NCBI GenBank assembly: GCA_033002965.1
Contig: JAURVB010003124.1
Coordinates: 1-64,000 of the forward strand
Origin: Piper betle
Lineage: Eukaryota > Streptophyta > Magnoliopsida > Piperales > Piperaceae
Direction: 5' to 3'
DNA length: 64,000 nucleotides
The notes under the pieces were generated by a model. It had not been told where the DNA came from. It ran no database searches and was given only the letters and a program-made list of their open reading frames with translations. The position numbers were made by a program, and so were the translations under genes. Positions 36,199 to 48,204 of the stretch are shown here, in pieces (position 1 is the stretch's first letter; every line of letters begins with the position of its first letter).

Positions 36199-36950
36199 GA
36201 TCTGCCCCCGATTCTTCAACACACATCATTGCTAGGTCGATGCACTTCTCAAATCCACTTAAAGTTGCTAGGTCTAGCAGTTCATCAAGGCTTTCTTGTC
36301 CATTGATACTCTCACCCTTCTCACAATGCCTCGTTCAATAGGTTTCTTTGCAGTGATTATCTCCAACAGTAAAGACTCCAAAACTACAAACATCACTCTT
36401 TTCTTTCAATTGTTGGGTCATGTAATACTCAGCATCCAAATATCCCTACGATTTTCAACAAAATGGTTTTACGTTTTTGGGTTGAATATGGCTTTCAATA
36501 GCAATCAAAATTAATAAATTTCATGTGAGGATCATACCATTGTCCCTTTGACTTGAGTGGTAACATGGCCCTTTTCATTTCTGCCAATGAATTTGGAAAA
36601 ACCAAAATCGATTACCTTCGCATTTAGATGAACGTCCAGGAGAATGTTACTCGATTTAATATCTGTGTACTATGGAGGATCAGATAATTCATGGAGGTAA
36701 GATAGACCTCTGGCCGCACCAAGAGCAACTCGAATTCTCCTCTTCCAATCCAATCAAATTCTAGATATTTCTATAGAATAAACGTCAAGTATGAGATAAT
36801 GAAGTTATATCTCCACTAAGGTTTTTGTGATGAAGCCTTGAAAGCAGCTCAATTTCTGTATTAAAGTCTCATTCTCCCTGCATGGACCCTTGCTGCGCTC
36901 TTTTGATAGCAACTAGCTGCTCATCTGGAAACACTCCCTTGTAAACCTGT
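36199..36950 (-). pseudogene. LRR receptor-like kinase pseudogene (kinase domain)
   Basis: Reading leftward: VYKGVFPDEQLVAIKRAQQG (nucleotide-binding lobe with the VAIK lysine, about 36950-36875), then ALGAARGLSYLHELSDPP (about 36740-36680). Next come DIKSSNILLD and a DFGFSK magnesium motif (about 36670-36580), KGHVTTQVKGTM (about 36560), [18 protein letters not shown] (about 36430-36370) and LAMMCVEESGAD (about 36230-36199). This matches the kinase of At5g49770/HPCA1-type LRR receptor kinases. The catalytic HRD reads YTD with a stop just before it, further frame breaks occur, and the segment between the N-lobe and the helix is shortened. The domain ends where the GC-rich block begins. Extracellular LRRs are absent. 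Confidence 0.85.
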
Positions 36951-37141
36951 AATTGTAGGGAGGGGGCAGCAGGGAGGGAGAGGCAGGGGGGCAGCAGGGG
37001 AGGCGGCGACGGGGGTGAGGGAGGACAGGGAGGGAGGCGGCGACGGGGTGGGTGAGGAAGGTGTGGGGTTTTTTTTATTAGACTGCTCAAATCAAATTAG
37101 GTGTAGAAAATATTTCTGCACCATGTTGCATAAAAACTTTC

Positions 37142-37185
<44 letters not shown>

Positions 37186-37189
37186 TGGT
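36951..37189. repeat. G-rich low-complexity tract and (AT)n microsatellite
   Basis: 36955-37070 is a (GGGAGG/GGCGACGG)n purine-rich tract. 37147-37182 is an (AT)n microsatellite that borders a small inverted-repeat element. Confidence 0.7.
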
Positions 37190-37296
37190 TAGTCTGCGTC
37201 GGCGCAGGAATTTTTTTAGAATTGGGTCATCCTTATAATCGGACATAGGGGGCCCAGAAAATTTTTTCTACGCCCGGCGCAGAGTAACTTTCCTCT
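37190..37296. mobile_element. Short inverted-repeat element between TA microsatellites
   Basis: Imperfect inverted repeats (GTCTGCGTCGGCGCAGGAA left; TTCTACGCCCGGCGCAGAGT right, inverted) enclose GGGTCATCCTTATAATCGGA. The same inner motif, GTCCTTATAATCGGAC, is present in the larger element at 59525-60152. (AT)n microsatellites lie on both sides (37147-37182 and about 37312-37342). Confidence 0.6.
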
Positions 37297-37305
37297 CTCT
37301 CTCTA

Positions 37306-37342
<37 letters not shown>

Positions 37343-37346
<4 letters not shown>

Positions 37347-37879
37347 ATCTACAAGTATGACTTGGTTTTTTTCTGCCCACCATTAAACTCAAATAAAAAC
37401 AACAAACTCTACTAAAATCAGTTAACAAGCAAACCGTAAACTCAAACAAAATGATAAACTAGCTGTCTCTTTTCCCCTCCTCCCGAGCAAATCATCTACC
37501 CTGACTAGTTGCTATGCCTCCCTGCTACCATCTACATATAAATTGTTCTTCATAGCACCAATTAGCATAACTTTTAATTTTCCAAATATAACTCTAGTAA
37601 AAGGTCTATTTTTTTTATTTCCATCTACATAGAGCTTTGTTGCAAACACACAAGTGATTGAGATTCCAGAGATGTTAATGATCGAATCATTAACTATATC
37701 ACGATCAAGCTTCGGTCGAGAAAAATGAGGAAAAAAGAAAAGGCTCAAGTTTATATATTGCCACGATAACATTGATGAACACTTGTTTACTTTTTCTTCT
37801 TCTGATATGTGACAAGACAGAATAATAAAGCTATTTACTTATCAATGAAAATTATGTATCATTTTTTTATTATATATAT
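37343..37879. other. Intergenic sequence, nothing recognised
   Basis: AT-rich sequence with only short chance frames on either strand. It separates the small inverted-repeat element from the copia-like LTR. Confidence 0.4.
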
Positions 37880-38359
37880 AAAAGCAGATCATCCATTTAT
37901 TTATTATTTAATAGTTATATATTTAAGGTTTAGAAAATATAATAATATATTGTCTACACATGAAATTGTGGCCAATTAACTGCTCGGGGGATAGGAATTC
38001 TAACTCTTAACCTTATGTCTTATCGTAAGATGAATAAATGTGAAATAAAGTGATGACTAAAATAAATGTAGGTAACTCTTACTTTATGTATTCTAATATG
38101 ATAAATCAATGTGGAGTTCAGATGGAAGGAAGATGCCAAATAGTATCTTTATATGCCCCATAGTTATACAAGTGAGACATGATAAGTAATCTCTGATTGG
38201 CCAAAGGGTAGCAAACCAATCGCTTATACTAAAACTAATTTTTCTTTCGGTGTTGCATTCACAAGTTTTTATATCATTACGGGGAGATTACGGGGAGCGT
38301 GTGACGTATGTGATTTATTTAATTTAATTATTATGTATGTCTATGTATATTTTCCAACA
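37880..38359 (+). mobile_element. 5' LTR of a degenerate copia-like element
   Basis: Aligns with 44392-44858 in direct orientation: GTGGCCA.TTAACTGC, AGATGAATAAATGTGAA, TTGCATTCACAAGTT, TGTGATTTATTTAATTTAATT and the terminal TTTCCAACA are shared. The left edge is eroded (the TGTTAG start is not conserved), so the start is approximate. Confidence 0.75.
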
Positions 38360-38465
38360 AGGACAAGCGATTGTTTGCCTCTTGTATTTGCAATATTGTA
38401 AAATCATAAACATGCATAATTGTTTAGTGATGAAATTATTTATGTTTTCACAAAATCCCCTATGA

Positions 38466-38511
<46 letters not shown>

Positions 38512-39249
38512 GCAAAGTCCCCAAAGGGTAGTGCAAATTATATATAATTTGTGGTTATTATTTATATAATTTGTAAAATCTTCAAAGGGTAATGCAAATT
38601 ATAAACTTGTGCTCCATAAATATTGATCATATTTACACCTCCTATAGACCTTCCTATTGTAATAAATGATGTCTAATCAACACGAAGATTGTAAGGCCTA
38701 TAAAGATTATAACTTTGCCAACAATATTTGATAATTTTTAGTTCTTGTTGGTGTGAATCAATATCCTCATCAGAGATTTTATTTGCTAAGAATGTATTAC
38801 CTCTTTTGGAAGGTTTTCATATCAGTGAAGTGTATGTGATTGATGTCTGAAGAAAAGAAGTCTTTCTATGTGGAAATTGCATGACTTCGAAATTAAATCA
38901 GTCATTGTCATCAAAAGATCCACCTTCCTTTAACATGGCATGATGCAAATTACGTGTATGAATGCCTTCATGCATCTAAGTGTCATTGCAATCTACAATA
39001 TCTCATATGCAAAACTCATTAGATGAGTATTATTATTTTAAGGTTCCTTAAAATTTTAGTAATGAATAGTTCAACACATCTTTTCATTATGGCATGGATC
39101 TCACATGGCGTAGAATAGTAAAAGACTAGCAAGCATATCTTGCAATTGTTGACATTTATAGTATTTGACCTAGATATGCTCAATGCAATCCCACATGTTA
39201 TTAAATGCAATTCCTTGAACTGTATTTTCTCAATAGAAGAGATGATGTT
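38360..39249. other. Internal region of the copia-like element, left part
   Basis: Holds an (AT)n tract at 38471-38508 and two copies of an AATTTGCAAAGTCCCCAAAGG-like phrase (about 38505-38600). No gag or primer-binding site could be recognised. Confidence 0.4.
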
Positions 39250-40294
39250 TGTTCGAATAATTTCAATATCATGTAAGTATATACGGTCAAAACAAGTAGT
39301 CCCATAATTAATTAAAGCAAACAAAAATAACTGACTTAACTAAATTAAGTAATAATTTTAAACTAAAAGCGAAGTTAAAATAATAAAACTCGTTCAAAAG
39401 TCGAATTTCCCTTAACATCAATTTAATCTTCATCAAATCTTCCTCTTATTTTTATTCCTTTGAATTATCAATCTATGACATTGTCAATCTAAGATAATTA
39501 TATGATAATTGTATGACATTGTCAATCTAAGATAATTATATGATAATTGTATGACATTGTCAATCTAAGATAATTATATGACACGGTGGTTCCTGCTCCT
39601 TCTTCTATTATTTTGCCTCAACTTCTACATCCCAGTAATAATTAATTAATCAACAAAATACAATAATGCATTAAGATTTGCCTTACAATCACATACAGTG
39701 TTGTGTATCTCTCGACCACAACGAGAAACAACTCGACCACAACGATCAAAAGACTCATCGTCTCGAAATCTAATTAAACCTCATAATTTAATATATAGAA
39801 TGAAATAAAATACAAATCCATAATAAAAAATAAAAAATATTATAAAAAAACTACTTTTTATTAAAAAAAATTCAAAAATTAAAATTACTTCTTTTACTAC
39901 ACTCTGAAGCCAAGATTTTCAGATGTGATATTTTAAATAACAAATGGTCACCCCTTTATATAGAAGAGGAGATACAAGAATTCAAAAAGGTGTTAAGAAA
40001 TCAACGTAGTCTAATGAATTATGATCTCCCTTCAAGTTTCCAACTCCTCGACTCCATTAAACTCCATAAATTATATCCATTGGGTTGGCCCAAGTGTCAT
40101 GACCAATCAATTTCAAAACTTAATTTATTTCATCTTTTTCTGCATTGAAACACCAAACTTAAGCATATCTAATAAAATATTAATTAACTAAAAAAATAAA
40201 GTAAATTATCACTTACTTAAAAATGTTTATACCCGGGAAGTACAAAATTATATTAAAAACACAGATAAATATGGTATACTTTAAACACTTAACA
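39250..40294 (-). mobile_element. Solo LTR A (1.05 kb) with perfect target duplication
   Basis: On the minus strand it runs TGTTAAGTGTTTAAAG... to ...ATTCGAACA. Flanks are ATGTT at 39245-39249 and ATGTT at 40295-40299, an exact 5-bp duplication that fixes the boundaries. It contains three tandem copies of an approximately 38-bp unit (CATTGTCAATCTAAGATAAT.., about 39478-39575). It is homologous to copies B (41571-42743, inverted) and C (48600-49762). Confidence 0.85.
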
Positions 40295-40299
40295 ATGTT

Positions 40300-41070
40300 A
40301 TTATAAAATTTTTGTGATTCTAAATTTGATTATATAAGATAGTAAATGTTTGAATCTTCTTCATCATAGGATTATGATTTTTCTTAGAGTGTCTCATACA
40401 CTCTTGAACAAATAGAGTTGCAAAGAAGATATCTTATAGATATTGTGAAGTTAAAACTTTAATTAAACGTGACTCAAATCCTTTTCGAATGAAATATTAT
40501 TTGGAACAAAAATATTATGTTTATTATAATAAAATCTCATATTAATTAAAAAATAAAATTATAGGTTTCTTGATGAAGTTTGAAGATGCTAAATTAGAGA
40601 AACCGAGGAGACACATGATAAAATTATAAACCATTTTGATTATGTAGAACACTTAGTTAAATGAAATACAGAGGACTTATGAATGTTTAGCATTATATGT
40701 GACACTGGAGATAGATCAATGTCCATAGAAAATGAATTTTATGAGAGACATTTCTAAATATGTTCTCATTATCTCTTCCTTGAGGTTGGTGTACATATTG
40801 AGACATAATTTGACGTCATCTCGACTAGCTATACTTGAAACCTTATTGCAACATGTGGGCCTGTATATGTGAGGGAAAGATGATTTGATGTGTAAGGTTG
40901 CCAATTAGAATTCAGCATTATCTCGAAGGGTGACTAATGACTTGTAGATATGTTTTGGTAAAGCCTAACTTCTCAAGCTAGCTCTTAGTATGAGGGCCAT
41001 AAAATTTATGGAGTCATATTAGCCTATATTAAAGTGCAACATTTGATAAATTCATGGTTGCCAATAGAAA
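40300..41070. other. Spacer between solo LTRs A and B, no gene seen
   Basis: AT-rich sequence lacking open frames of interest. It belongs to the interior of the copia-like element unless further insertions are present. Confidence 0.35.
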
Positions 41071-41077
41071 ACATGAG

Positions 41078-41176
41078 GTACAGTGAGATCATATCGGCAC
41101 TAATGCTACAGATTCCATCAAAACTCCGAAGTTAAACATACTTGTCGAGAATATTACTGAGCTAAATGACCTACAC
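41078..41176 (+). pseudogene. 5S rRNA-derived sequence (degenerate)
   Basis: About 100 bases align without large gaps to the plant 5S rRNA gene from near its 5' end. Recognisable parts are GATCATAtC.GCACTAATGC, then TCCATCAaAACTCCGAAGTT and its continuation AAaCaTaCTTG (the internal control A-box region), with GAGaaTAtTACT following. The C-box (GGGTGACC in 5S) is degraded to AAATGACC and the 3' end is lost. It is therefore not an active 5S gene. It could be a dispersed 5S pseudogene or the 5S part of a Cassandra-type miniature retrotransposon LTR; flanking LTR structure was not recognised. Confidence 0.75.
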
Positions 41177-41570
41177 ATTGGTTTTACCTCTTTCGGAAAT
41201 TCATTACACAATCTAATAAATTACATGATTAATGAAAGATAATACATTAGTTTATAATTTAAAAAGATAACTAGTTTATAACTGAAGGAGAGAAAGTAAA
41301 CGTGTTAAAATACATGAGAACATTTTAGTAGTGAGAAACTTTGTTGAATATCAAAGTTCCTCATAATATTGATGATAGTCATCTTTCATATTTTTTAAAT
41401 CTAAATATTTTACCCTCTTTGAGAGACATGTTAGAGGAAGTCCACTTAAAGGAGATATGAACATTATAATTCGATTTTATTTGTTACTTATGTCTTCAAA
41501 CAACCACATGGGTCATTTCGTATGTGAATATGTCAAAATTGTAATTGAGTGAGAGATTTGGATGTATGTA

Positions 41571-42743
41571 TGTTAAGTGTTTAAAGTATATAATATTTAC
41601 CCACGTTTTTAATGTGATTTTGTATATCCCGGGTATAAATATTATTAATTAGGTGATAGTTTACTTTATTTTTTTAGTTAATTAATATTTTATTAGAGAT
41701 GTTTAATTTTAAAATTTAATGCATAAAAATATTGAAAACAAAGAAGCTTAGGAATTGTTGGTCATGGCATCGGGCCCCACCTATTGATGGCTATAATTTA
41801 TAGCGTTGACAAAGCTCGATGAGGATGGATATACTTTGGCAAGTTGAGGAGTTGCAAACTTGATTAGACACAATAATTAATTAGACTATGTTGATTTGTG
41901 AACACATTCATTGAATTCATGTATCTAATGGTCATCTCATCTTCTATATAAGGGTGGTCATTTGTTGTTTGACATATCTAAATTCTTAGTTTAGGAGTTA
42001 GTGAATTAAGTAGTTCTAGTTGTAATTTTTATTATTTTTTATAATATAAGTTTATTTCTTTTTCATCATGTTCTTTACTTTTATTATGGAGTAGTCCATT
42101 ATTTTGTTCTAGAGAAGAATGGAACTTATCATAGTTTAATTTAATTTATTTCAACCTCTTATTCTTTATTCTTATTCTTTATTCAATTAGATTGTTTGAA
42201 TTATCATATTTTTAATGCTAAGAGTAGATTGATCATTTATTACTTAGATTATGAGGTTTCATTAGATTTTGGGAGAAATTAATTAGATTAGTCATTGATA
42301 ATTCATTATACGACTAGTTTTTGACTTGTTTGTCATTATGGTCAAAAGATACTTAGCACCGTATGCGATTGTGAGACAAATCTTAATGTATTAGTTTGTT
42401 GATTAATCAATTATTACCGGAAGGTAGAAATTAAGGCAAAATAATAGAAGCATGAAGGAGCAGGAGCCACCATGTCATATAATTATCCTACATCGATAAT
42501 CTGATGAAAAAGAAGATAAGAGTAAGATGTAATGAAAATTAATTTTATGTTAAAGGAAATTTGACTCTAGAACAAATTTTATATTAAACTAAAAATCTCT
42601 TTTTGTTATTGTTTTGCTCTTAGTTCTATTTTCTACTATTAACATAAGTAAATTTATCTATCTGTGGAACGATATTTGGAAAGTTATCATTATATTACTT
42701 GTTTCGAGCGTGTATACTTGCATGTCATTTAGTTAATCAAACA
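41571..42743 (+). mobile_element. Solo LTR B (1.17 kb), inverted relative to A and C
   Basis: Begins TGTTAAGTGTTTAAAG and ends AATCAAACA. Flanks ATGTA (41566-41570) and ACGCA (42744-42748) differ by two C/T changes and may be a decayed target duplication. Similarity to A and C covers the whole length, for example GGCAAAATAATAGAAGCATG and CTGTGGAACGATATTTGG. The last phrase is typical of the 3' part of plant Athila/Tat-type Ty3/gypsy LTRs (inference). Confidence 0.7.
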
Positions 42744-44391
42744 ACGCACATAATGATCTCTCATGTGCTAGTGAGAAATGTTTTGTGGATACTTCCGATG
42801 AAAAAATTCTTCAGGAAGAAGGATTTGTTTAGGGAAGAAGTGAACTTGAGGTTTTTTGTATATAAACAAATCCATTTATGGTTCAAAATAGATATCATGA
42901 GTTCCTGATTCACTCAAAGTCTCAAATCTTTATAACAATATCAAAATAGTGGGAAAGAATATTGGATTCCTTATTGATGGTACTATTCTGACCGAAAATA
43001 AACAAATGATTGCCATGTAGGTACTTAGTTCTACTTGATAGGATGAAGATTTAGTTGAGAGAATGATTAACTTAATAAAGCTAGGTTTGGATAAATCAAA
43101 TTATTCTCCTTACAAATAGTAGTCTTATGTATACTCATGAGAGTAATTGATCAATTCGTTTAATCTTACCTTTGCAATCATATTTTGAAATGGTGAAAAA
43201 AAACCAGGGTAAGTGTATAAAAAACATATGACATTTGATGACCAATATATTCTTTGTAACCAAAACCAAAATTTTGGATTGGAGTCAGTATCTCAAATTA
43301 CTAGGATTATGTTCATACTAATAAATCATTTTGGTTTCTTTTATAATTGGAGGTAATTTCTGTGGAGAGTAAGAAACATGTGTAGTGCTCAATTCTCTAT
43401 GGAAATTGGTTATAATATTGTAGTCTTTATAACTATTGAGGAGGTTGTTTATCTCATAATATTTATAATAGCTTGTTGTTGTAAGGAATTTTATGTTCCA
43501 AAGCTGAACATATTAAAAGAAAATATCACCATATTTGAGATATAGCGAGGAAGCATTGGAAAGTGTCAAATAGGTATAATTAAGCATATTCATTTAAAAT
43601 TTTATTTGACTATTGTTCAGAATAATAGGATTTATTCCTTTTTGTGATTTTATTTTAAATGAATTTGAAAATCCATTGTTTGATGTATAAGCATTGTTTT
43701 TTAATGATTGTCTTGTGCATTGTTCCTTAATATTGTTTGATGCATGTGTATAATTTTATTACCAGTGTGATGTATGTGTGTTGTTTATTATTGGTTTGAT
43801 GGGTGTGCATTGTTATGCTGTTACCGGTTGTGGATGCATTATTAAATCCATGTACCAGGATTGCATGCACGTTTGTGAGTTCACTTATAGCTCTGAGATC
43901 TAGATTTCCTAATAGGTATGTTTCTATGAATGCATGTATAAGGGTCTTATTAGGAAGCGACGACTCGATTTCAAATTGTTCAGGCCTATGGACTGCTTAG
44001 GGCACAATTTCTTTGTGGCTTAGACTTTAACCACTAAAAAAACTTCACCCTATGTTGCTAGGTATGAAATCATGGATGTGCGCAAGAGAGCACAATACTA
44101 TGAAGACAATTTTATATTCTCAAACTTTTTTATTTTAGTGTGTATATGTTATGTAGGCCCAGGTCAACTACATGTACATACATATACAAAGATAAAAGTG
44201 TTTAAAAAGGTAGGCATTTCATTATCATTAGAATAGAGCATCCCATTAGAAAGAACTGAATTTGCTAAGTCATTAAGAATGACTGGGGCCCAGAGAAGGC
44301 ACAAGACATTCTTAGATTTGACATTACAAGTCAAAAAATTGATTCCGAGCCTTTCCTCAATCAGTCTTTCTTTCTTCTAGTAGTGGGAGGT
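42744..44391. other. Internal region of the copia-like element, right part
   Basis: Decayed sequence without recognisable pol motifs. It ends in AGTAGTGGGAGGT at about 44379-44391, a copia-like polypurine tract directly before the 3' LTR. The short open frame at 43803-44000 has no motif. Confidence 0.45.
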
Positions 44392-44858
44392 TGTTAGAAT
44401 TATAGTTTCAAGATCATTTATTAATTAATAATAATGTATTTGAGGTTTAGAGAATATAATAACTACAAAAGTTGTGGCCAGTTAACTGCCCCATAAGGTA
44501 CGAATTCCTAGTAACTTTTATCCTTTTGTCTTCCCATAAAATGAATAAATGTGAAGTAAAAAAATATCATACCTAATATTAATCTTAGTAACTCTTACTT
44601 TACGAATTTTAATATGAAGAATGAATGTTAGGACGGAAGGAGATGTCAAATGGTATCATTACATACCCATTGTTTTACAAGCGAGACATGCTAATTGATC
44701 TTAGCTTAGTTGCAGGGTAGCAAGTCAATCACTTTTATAATAACTAATTTTACTTTTGGTCTTGCATTCACAAGTTCTTACATCATTATCGGGAAGTAAG
44801 TCAAGTGTGTGATTTATTTAATTTAATTATTATAGATGTCTATTTATCTTTTCCAACA
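44392..44858 (+). mobile_element. 3' LTR of the degenerate copia-like element
   Basis: Starts TGTTAGAATTATAG after the polypurine tract and ends TTTTCCAACA, homologous over its length to 37880-38359. Together they bound an element of about 7.0 kb that was later hit by solo LTRs A and B and also holds the 5S-derived piece. Confidence 0.75.
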
Positions 44859-45577
44859 CTATGTATACTCTCTTCCCCCAAATATTTCTTGTGCACTATT
44901 TTTTTAACTGAGTTTGTTTTAACATGTCAATCATTCATTTGTCAACTTTTTACTTTTACAATGCTCACGCTTATTAAGATCATCTTCTATTTGTTAATTT
45001 TGCAGACCAAAATTGATGGAAATGTAGTTCGTTCTTGAATTTACCTGATATTTTAATTTAGACACAATGATTAAACCAAATAAAAAATAAACAGGTCGAT
45101 GAACTTCATTTTCTTGTATTGTTCTTTGCGGCCATAGTCGTCTAACTATTTGATGCAGCTTTATTTGGTGTAGTTTTCTGTCATGGTTCGAAGGTAATTG
45201 CCCATATACCTAGCGAGGTATATTATACGAAGCTTTATACTCAGGTTTTGTTATATTAATTACTAAACCTAAATTTGCTTGGAGTGTTTTTACTTTTTAT
45301 TTAATTAAAAATAATAGTTTGTTTTTCCTTTTATTGTTGCAAGTAACAAAAAAATATGTTTCGATCAACACAATATTTGTTCTAATTTTGTATGAAGTCT
45401 CACAATTTTTTCATACTAATTAGGAATGTATAAATTTTGTAGTTTTTTGTTGCAGTAGCAAAGTTTCTTCCAAATTTCTAATATGAAAACATGCAGCTAG
45501 GATAGTACTACAACCCTCCCACAGGTAAGCTCTACTACAATGTCAGGATCAGCTGGAGTAGGATGTAATCCAGCCAT
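44859..45577. other. Spacer left of the 7.7-kb retroelement
   Basis: AT-rich, intron-like sequence. No coding similarity is recognised, although it could contain decayed exons of the gene to which the frame at 45578-45805 belonged. Confidence 0.35.
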
Positions 45578-45805
45578 TTGAGAAGTTTGAGCCAACTGTC
45601 GAGTAGTGAAGACATCATTCCTTTACCTTTCTTTGCCAGTTTGAAGAATTACAGAAGAACAATGATTGATCAAATGAGAAGAAATAAAAACAGAGTAGAG
45701 AAAGAAGAGAAGCAGGTGTTGGAAAGAAGAGAAGAGTTGGAGAAGAAAGACTTTGCATTTCAATTTCTAATTCAATCACTTAATTACTCGGTTGTCCAAG
45801 CCTTC
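45578..45805 (+). CDS. Uncharacterised open frame ending at the retroelement insertion
   Basis: An open frame with no ATG at its left end, possibly a terminal exon. It encodes a basic/acidic, coiled-coil-like segment (RRNKNRVEKEEKQVLERREE) followed by FAFQFLIQSLNYSVVQAF. The last codons GCC TTC coincide with the CCTTC target duplication of the LTR element. The current stop TGA is made of the first bases of the LTR. In the rejoined empty site the same codon would be TAA, from 53508-53510, so the insertion sits exactly at the stop. No family is recognised; it may be a gene remnant or a chance frame. Confidence 0.35.
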
Positions 45806-47678
45806 TGATTCAGTCTTCGCTTCAATTTCTGCCCTAGCGATTCAGTTTCTGCCCCCGCGATTCACTCTTGGTGTCGCTTTCAAAATGGTTGGTTAAGTGG
45901 GTTTGGTGGGACCAAAGACACCCTTACCACACAAAAATCGTGTGAGGTGGATATATCTGATCCATGCATAATATCATGAGGTGGAATAACACCCAAGATT
46001 TTTTACGTAGTTCCTTAGGGTTCAATTTGAATTGTTAAGTTAGTCCACGGTGGCTTGATAACCAAGAATTCATTATTTTCCTTAATTTTTACACTTTACA
46101 CAAAATAGTAAATTTTATCACCTTTAAATAAATTCGCATTTGAGATCTTCAACTCCAATACCAGGTTTGTCCTTTCTGGTCTTTAAATTTTCAAAATAAC
46201 CTCACCACCGTATCTAAAGCATCCAAAAATAGTGGGTAGCAAGTTTCATCTCCAAGATCGAGAAGGCCTTCAAATTATTTCTGGAGTGTTAATAGGATGA
46301 ACCAAATCGTTTTGGATTGGTTCCAACCAAAAATTTGTTAGACCAGACCAGGTGGCATGCACATGCTTCTAGAGACTTTTCGGTGCACCGAGATGTAGGT
46401 GGCCCATGCTGCGCCAATTTCAATCTAGGTCAGAGGCGGGTTGCCGGTGCAGTTTGGTTTCGCGGTTGTGGCCTGGGTCAATTTGGATCCGATCAGATAG
46501 TGGGCAACAAGATGTGGTCGGGAGTCTGGATAGACTGGATGTGGATGACTGTAAATGAGCATGATGGATCCGCCTTCTTCAATGGTGCAACGACGGCATT
46601 GGGGACTTCGGCGGTGGCCTTTTCCAGCGACGGCAGTGATGGGGGACCACTTAGATCAGTAGATCTCAGATCGCTGAGTGGTTAGGTAGTGGTCTAGTGA
46701 TAGGTGGTGGCTCCGGCTGGCAGCAGTAGCGGTGGAAAGTTTTGCCGGAGATGAATTTCAGCCAGGCTCTATCAATGTTTTCTGGTGATGCCGCCGCCTT
46801 AAAGTGGCTAATATTGATCAGTATTTGTATTTGAACAATTGATTGGTTGTGGTTTCGTGATCGGTGGTGACTTGAGTCGACCAGACTAAGGTTAGAAAGT
46901 CGGCGGTGTCTATTGCTTCACTTTTTAGTGGGCCTCTTTTGGGCAGTTTTTTGGCCACTGATTGCCTTCCGTTGGCAGATCTCGATTTGTATTTATCTCG
47001 GTATTGAGGGGAGTCTGGTGAAAGTGTCGGTCTGCCAAGTGGTGGCATGGGTTGGCCATACAGAGGGCTCAAAGTTGACTGCTTGTTGTTATTTTCTGCT
47101 GCTACACTGCTTTGGCGAGTAGCTTCTTGAAGTTTTTCTAGCAACAAAGGGCTTATCCAGCGGTGGCTCTCAGACGGGTTTTGTTCCCGACCGTGAGGGA
47201 ACTCAGTGGAGGCTGTAGTGTAGTCGGTGATGGCTTGGATTGACTAGACGAAGGCCAAAAAAGGGCTACTTAATAGCGCTTCAAAACTCCAGTCAGCAAC
47301 TTCTCGATGTTTTTCCGGCGACAAAGGGCTTCTGCTGGGTTGTGTTGAGGGCACTCCAAACCCTAATCTGGTGGGCTACGAGGTCACTGGAGATAGATCT
47401 CCAGTGAGGGGCTCATCCCTTCTTCCTTTTCATGCTTCTGTCTTCTTCAGCTACTTTTTTCTTCTTCAACCTCTCACCCCCCCCTTCCCCGCCCTTCTCC
47501 TTCACCGTTTGGGTATTTATAAACGTCTAGGGGAATTTCTTAGTTCCACAATCAAACTTTCTCAACCTCCTATCTTCGTCTATTCTTATCTCCTCCCCAT
47601 CTTGTGAAGCTGTCAGGAGGTGTATATGGGTTATCGGACCTGAACACAAACAAACATGCTCATGTTTGTGCCCATTCA
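45806..47678 (-). repeat. 3' LTR of the non-autonomous element
   Basis: About 1.87 kb, homologous throughout to 51561-53502: AAGTGGGTTTGGTGGGACCA, TTTTTTACGT.GTTCCT.AGG, AGGTGTATATGGGTTATC and CTTGTGCCCATTCA-type blocks. The outermost bases at 45806-45830 differ from the other LTR (TGATTCAG versus TGTTTGGGC), suggesting a small local duplication or divergence at that end. Confidence 0.88.
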
Positions 47679-48204
47679 TTTACCCCCTCGCCGATTTTTC
47701 ACAAATTTAAAAGAATAATCAGCGAAATATGACTTGTATTTTTTGTCTTCTTTTTCTCTCTTTTTTTTGCATAAGCTAGTATAGGGCGACCCCTTATGGG
47801 TAATTGTTTGGTAACTAACCATCATTTTGATCTTAAGGAATGACTTCTTTACTTGACAACCATGGTCTCTAAATCTAGATTTCCTTCATCTTGCTTAAAA
47901 AGTTGTGATGATAATGATAGAAAGGCAAATTCTTTCCTACTCACATTCGTAGCTTTTGAAAACTTTGCTTCGGGATGTCAAGATTCTTTGGCAACAAGCT
48001 CACATTATGCCTTCTTTTTCTTGCGTGGTCTTGAGTGAACCTTGTTCTTTTGTGGTGCCTCATACTAGTTTTTGAATTGCTTATGCTATCTCGTTCAACT
48101 GTATTGATTTTGATTGAAGCCCCCAACATCTTTACCAACGTCGACTTTGATGGCGATCTTCATGTTTTCATTAGCACAAATAGGTGAAGGAGAGTAGCTG
48201 TGAC

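Noticed and set aside
41078..41176. Functional 5S rRNA gene
   Set aside because: The C-box and 3' end are lost, many substitutions are present, and no T-run terminator follows.
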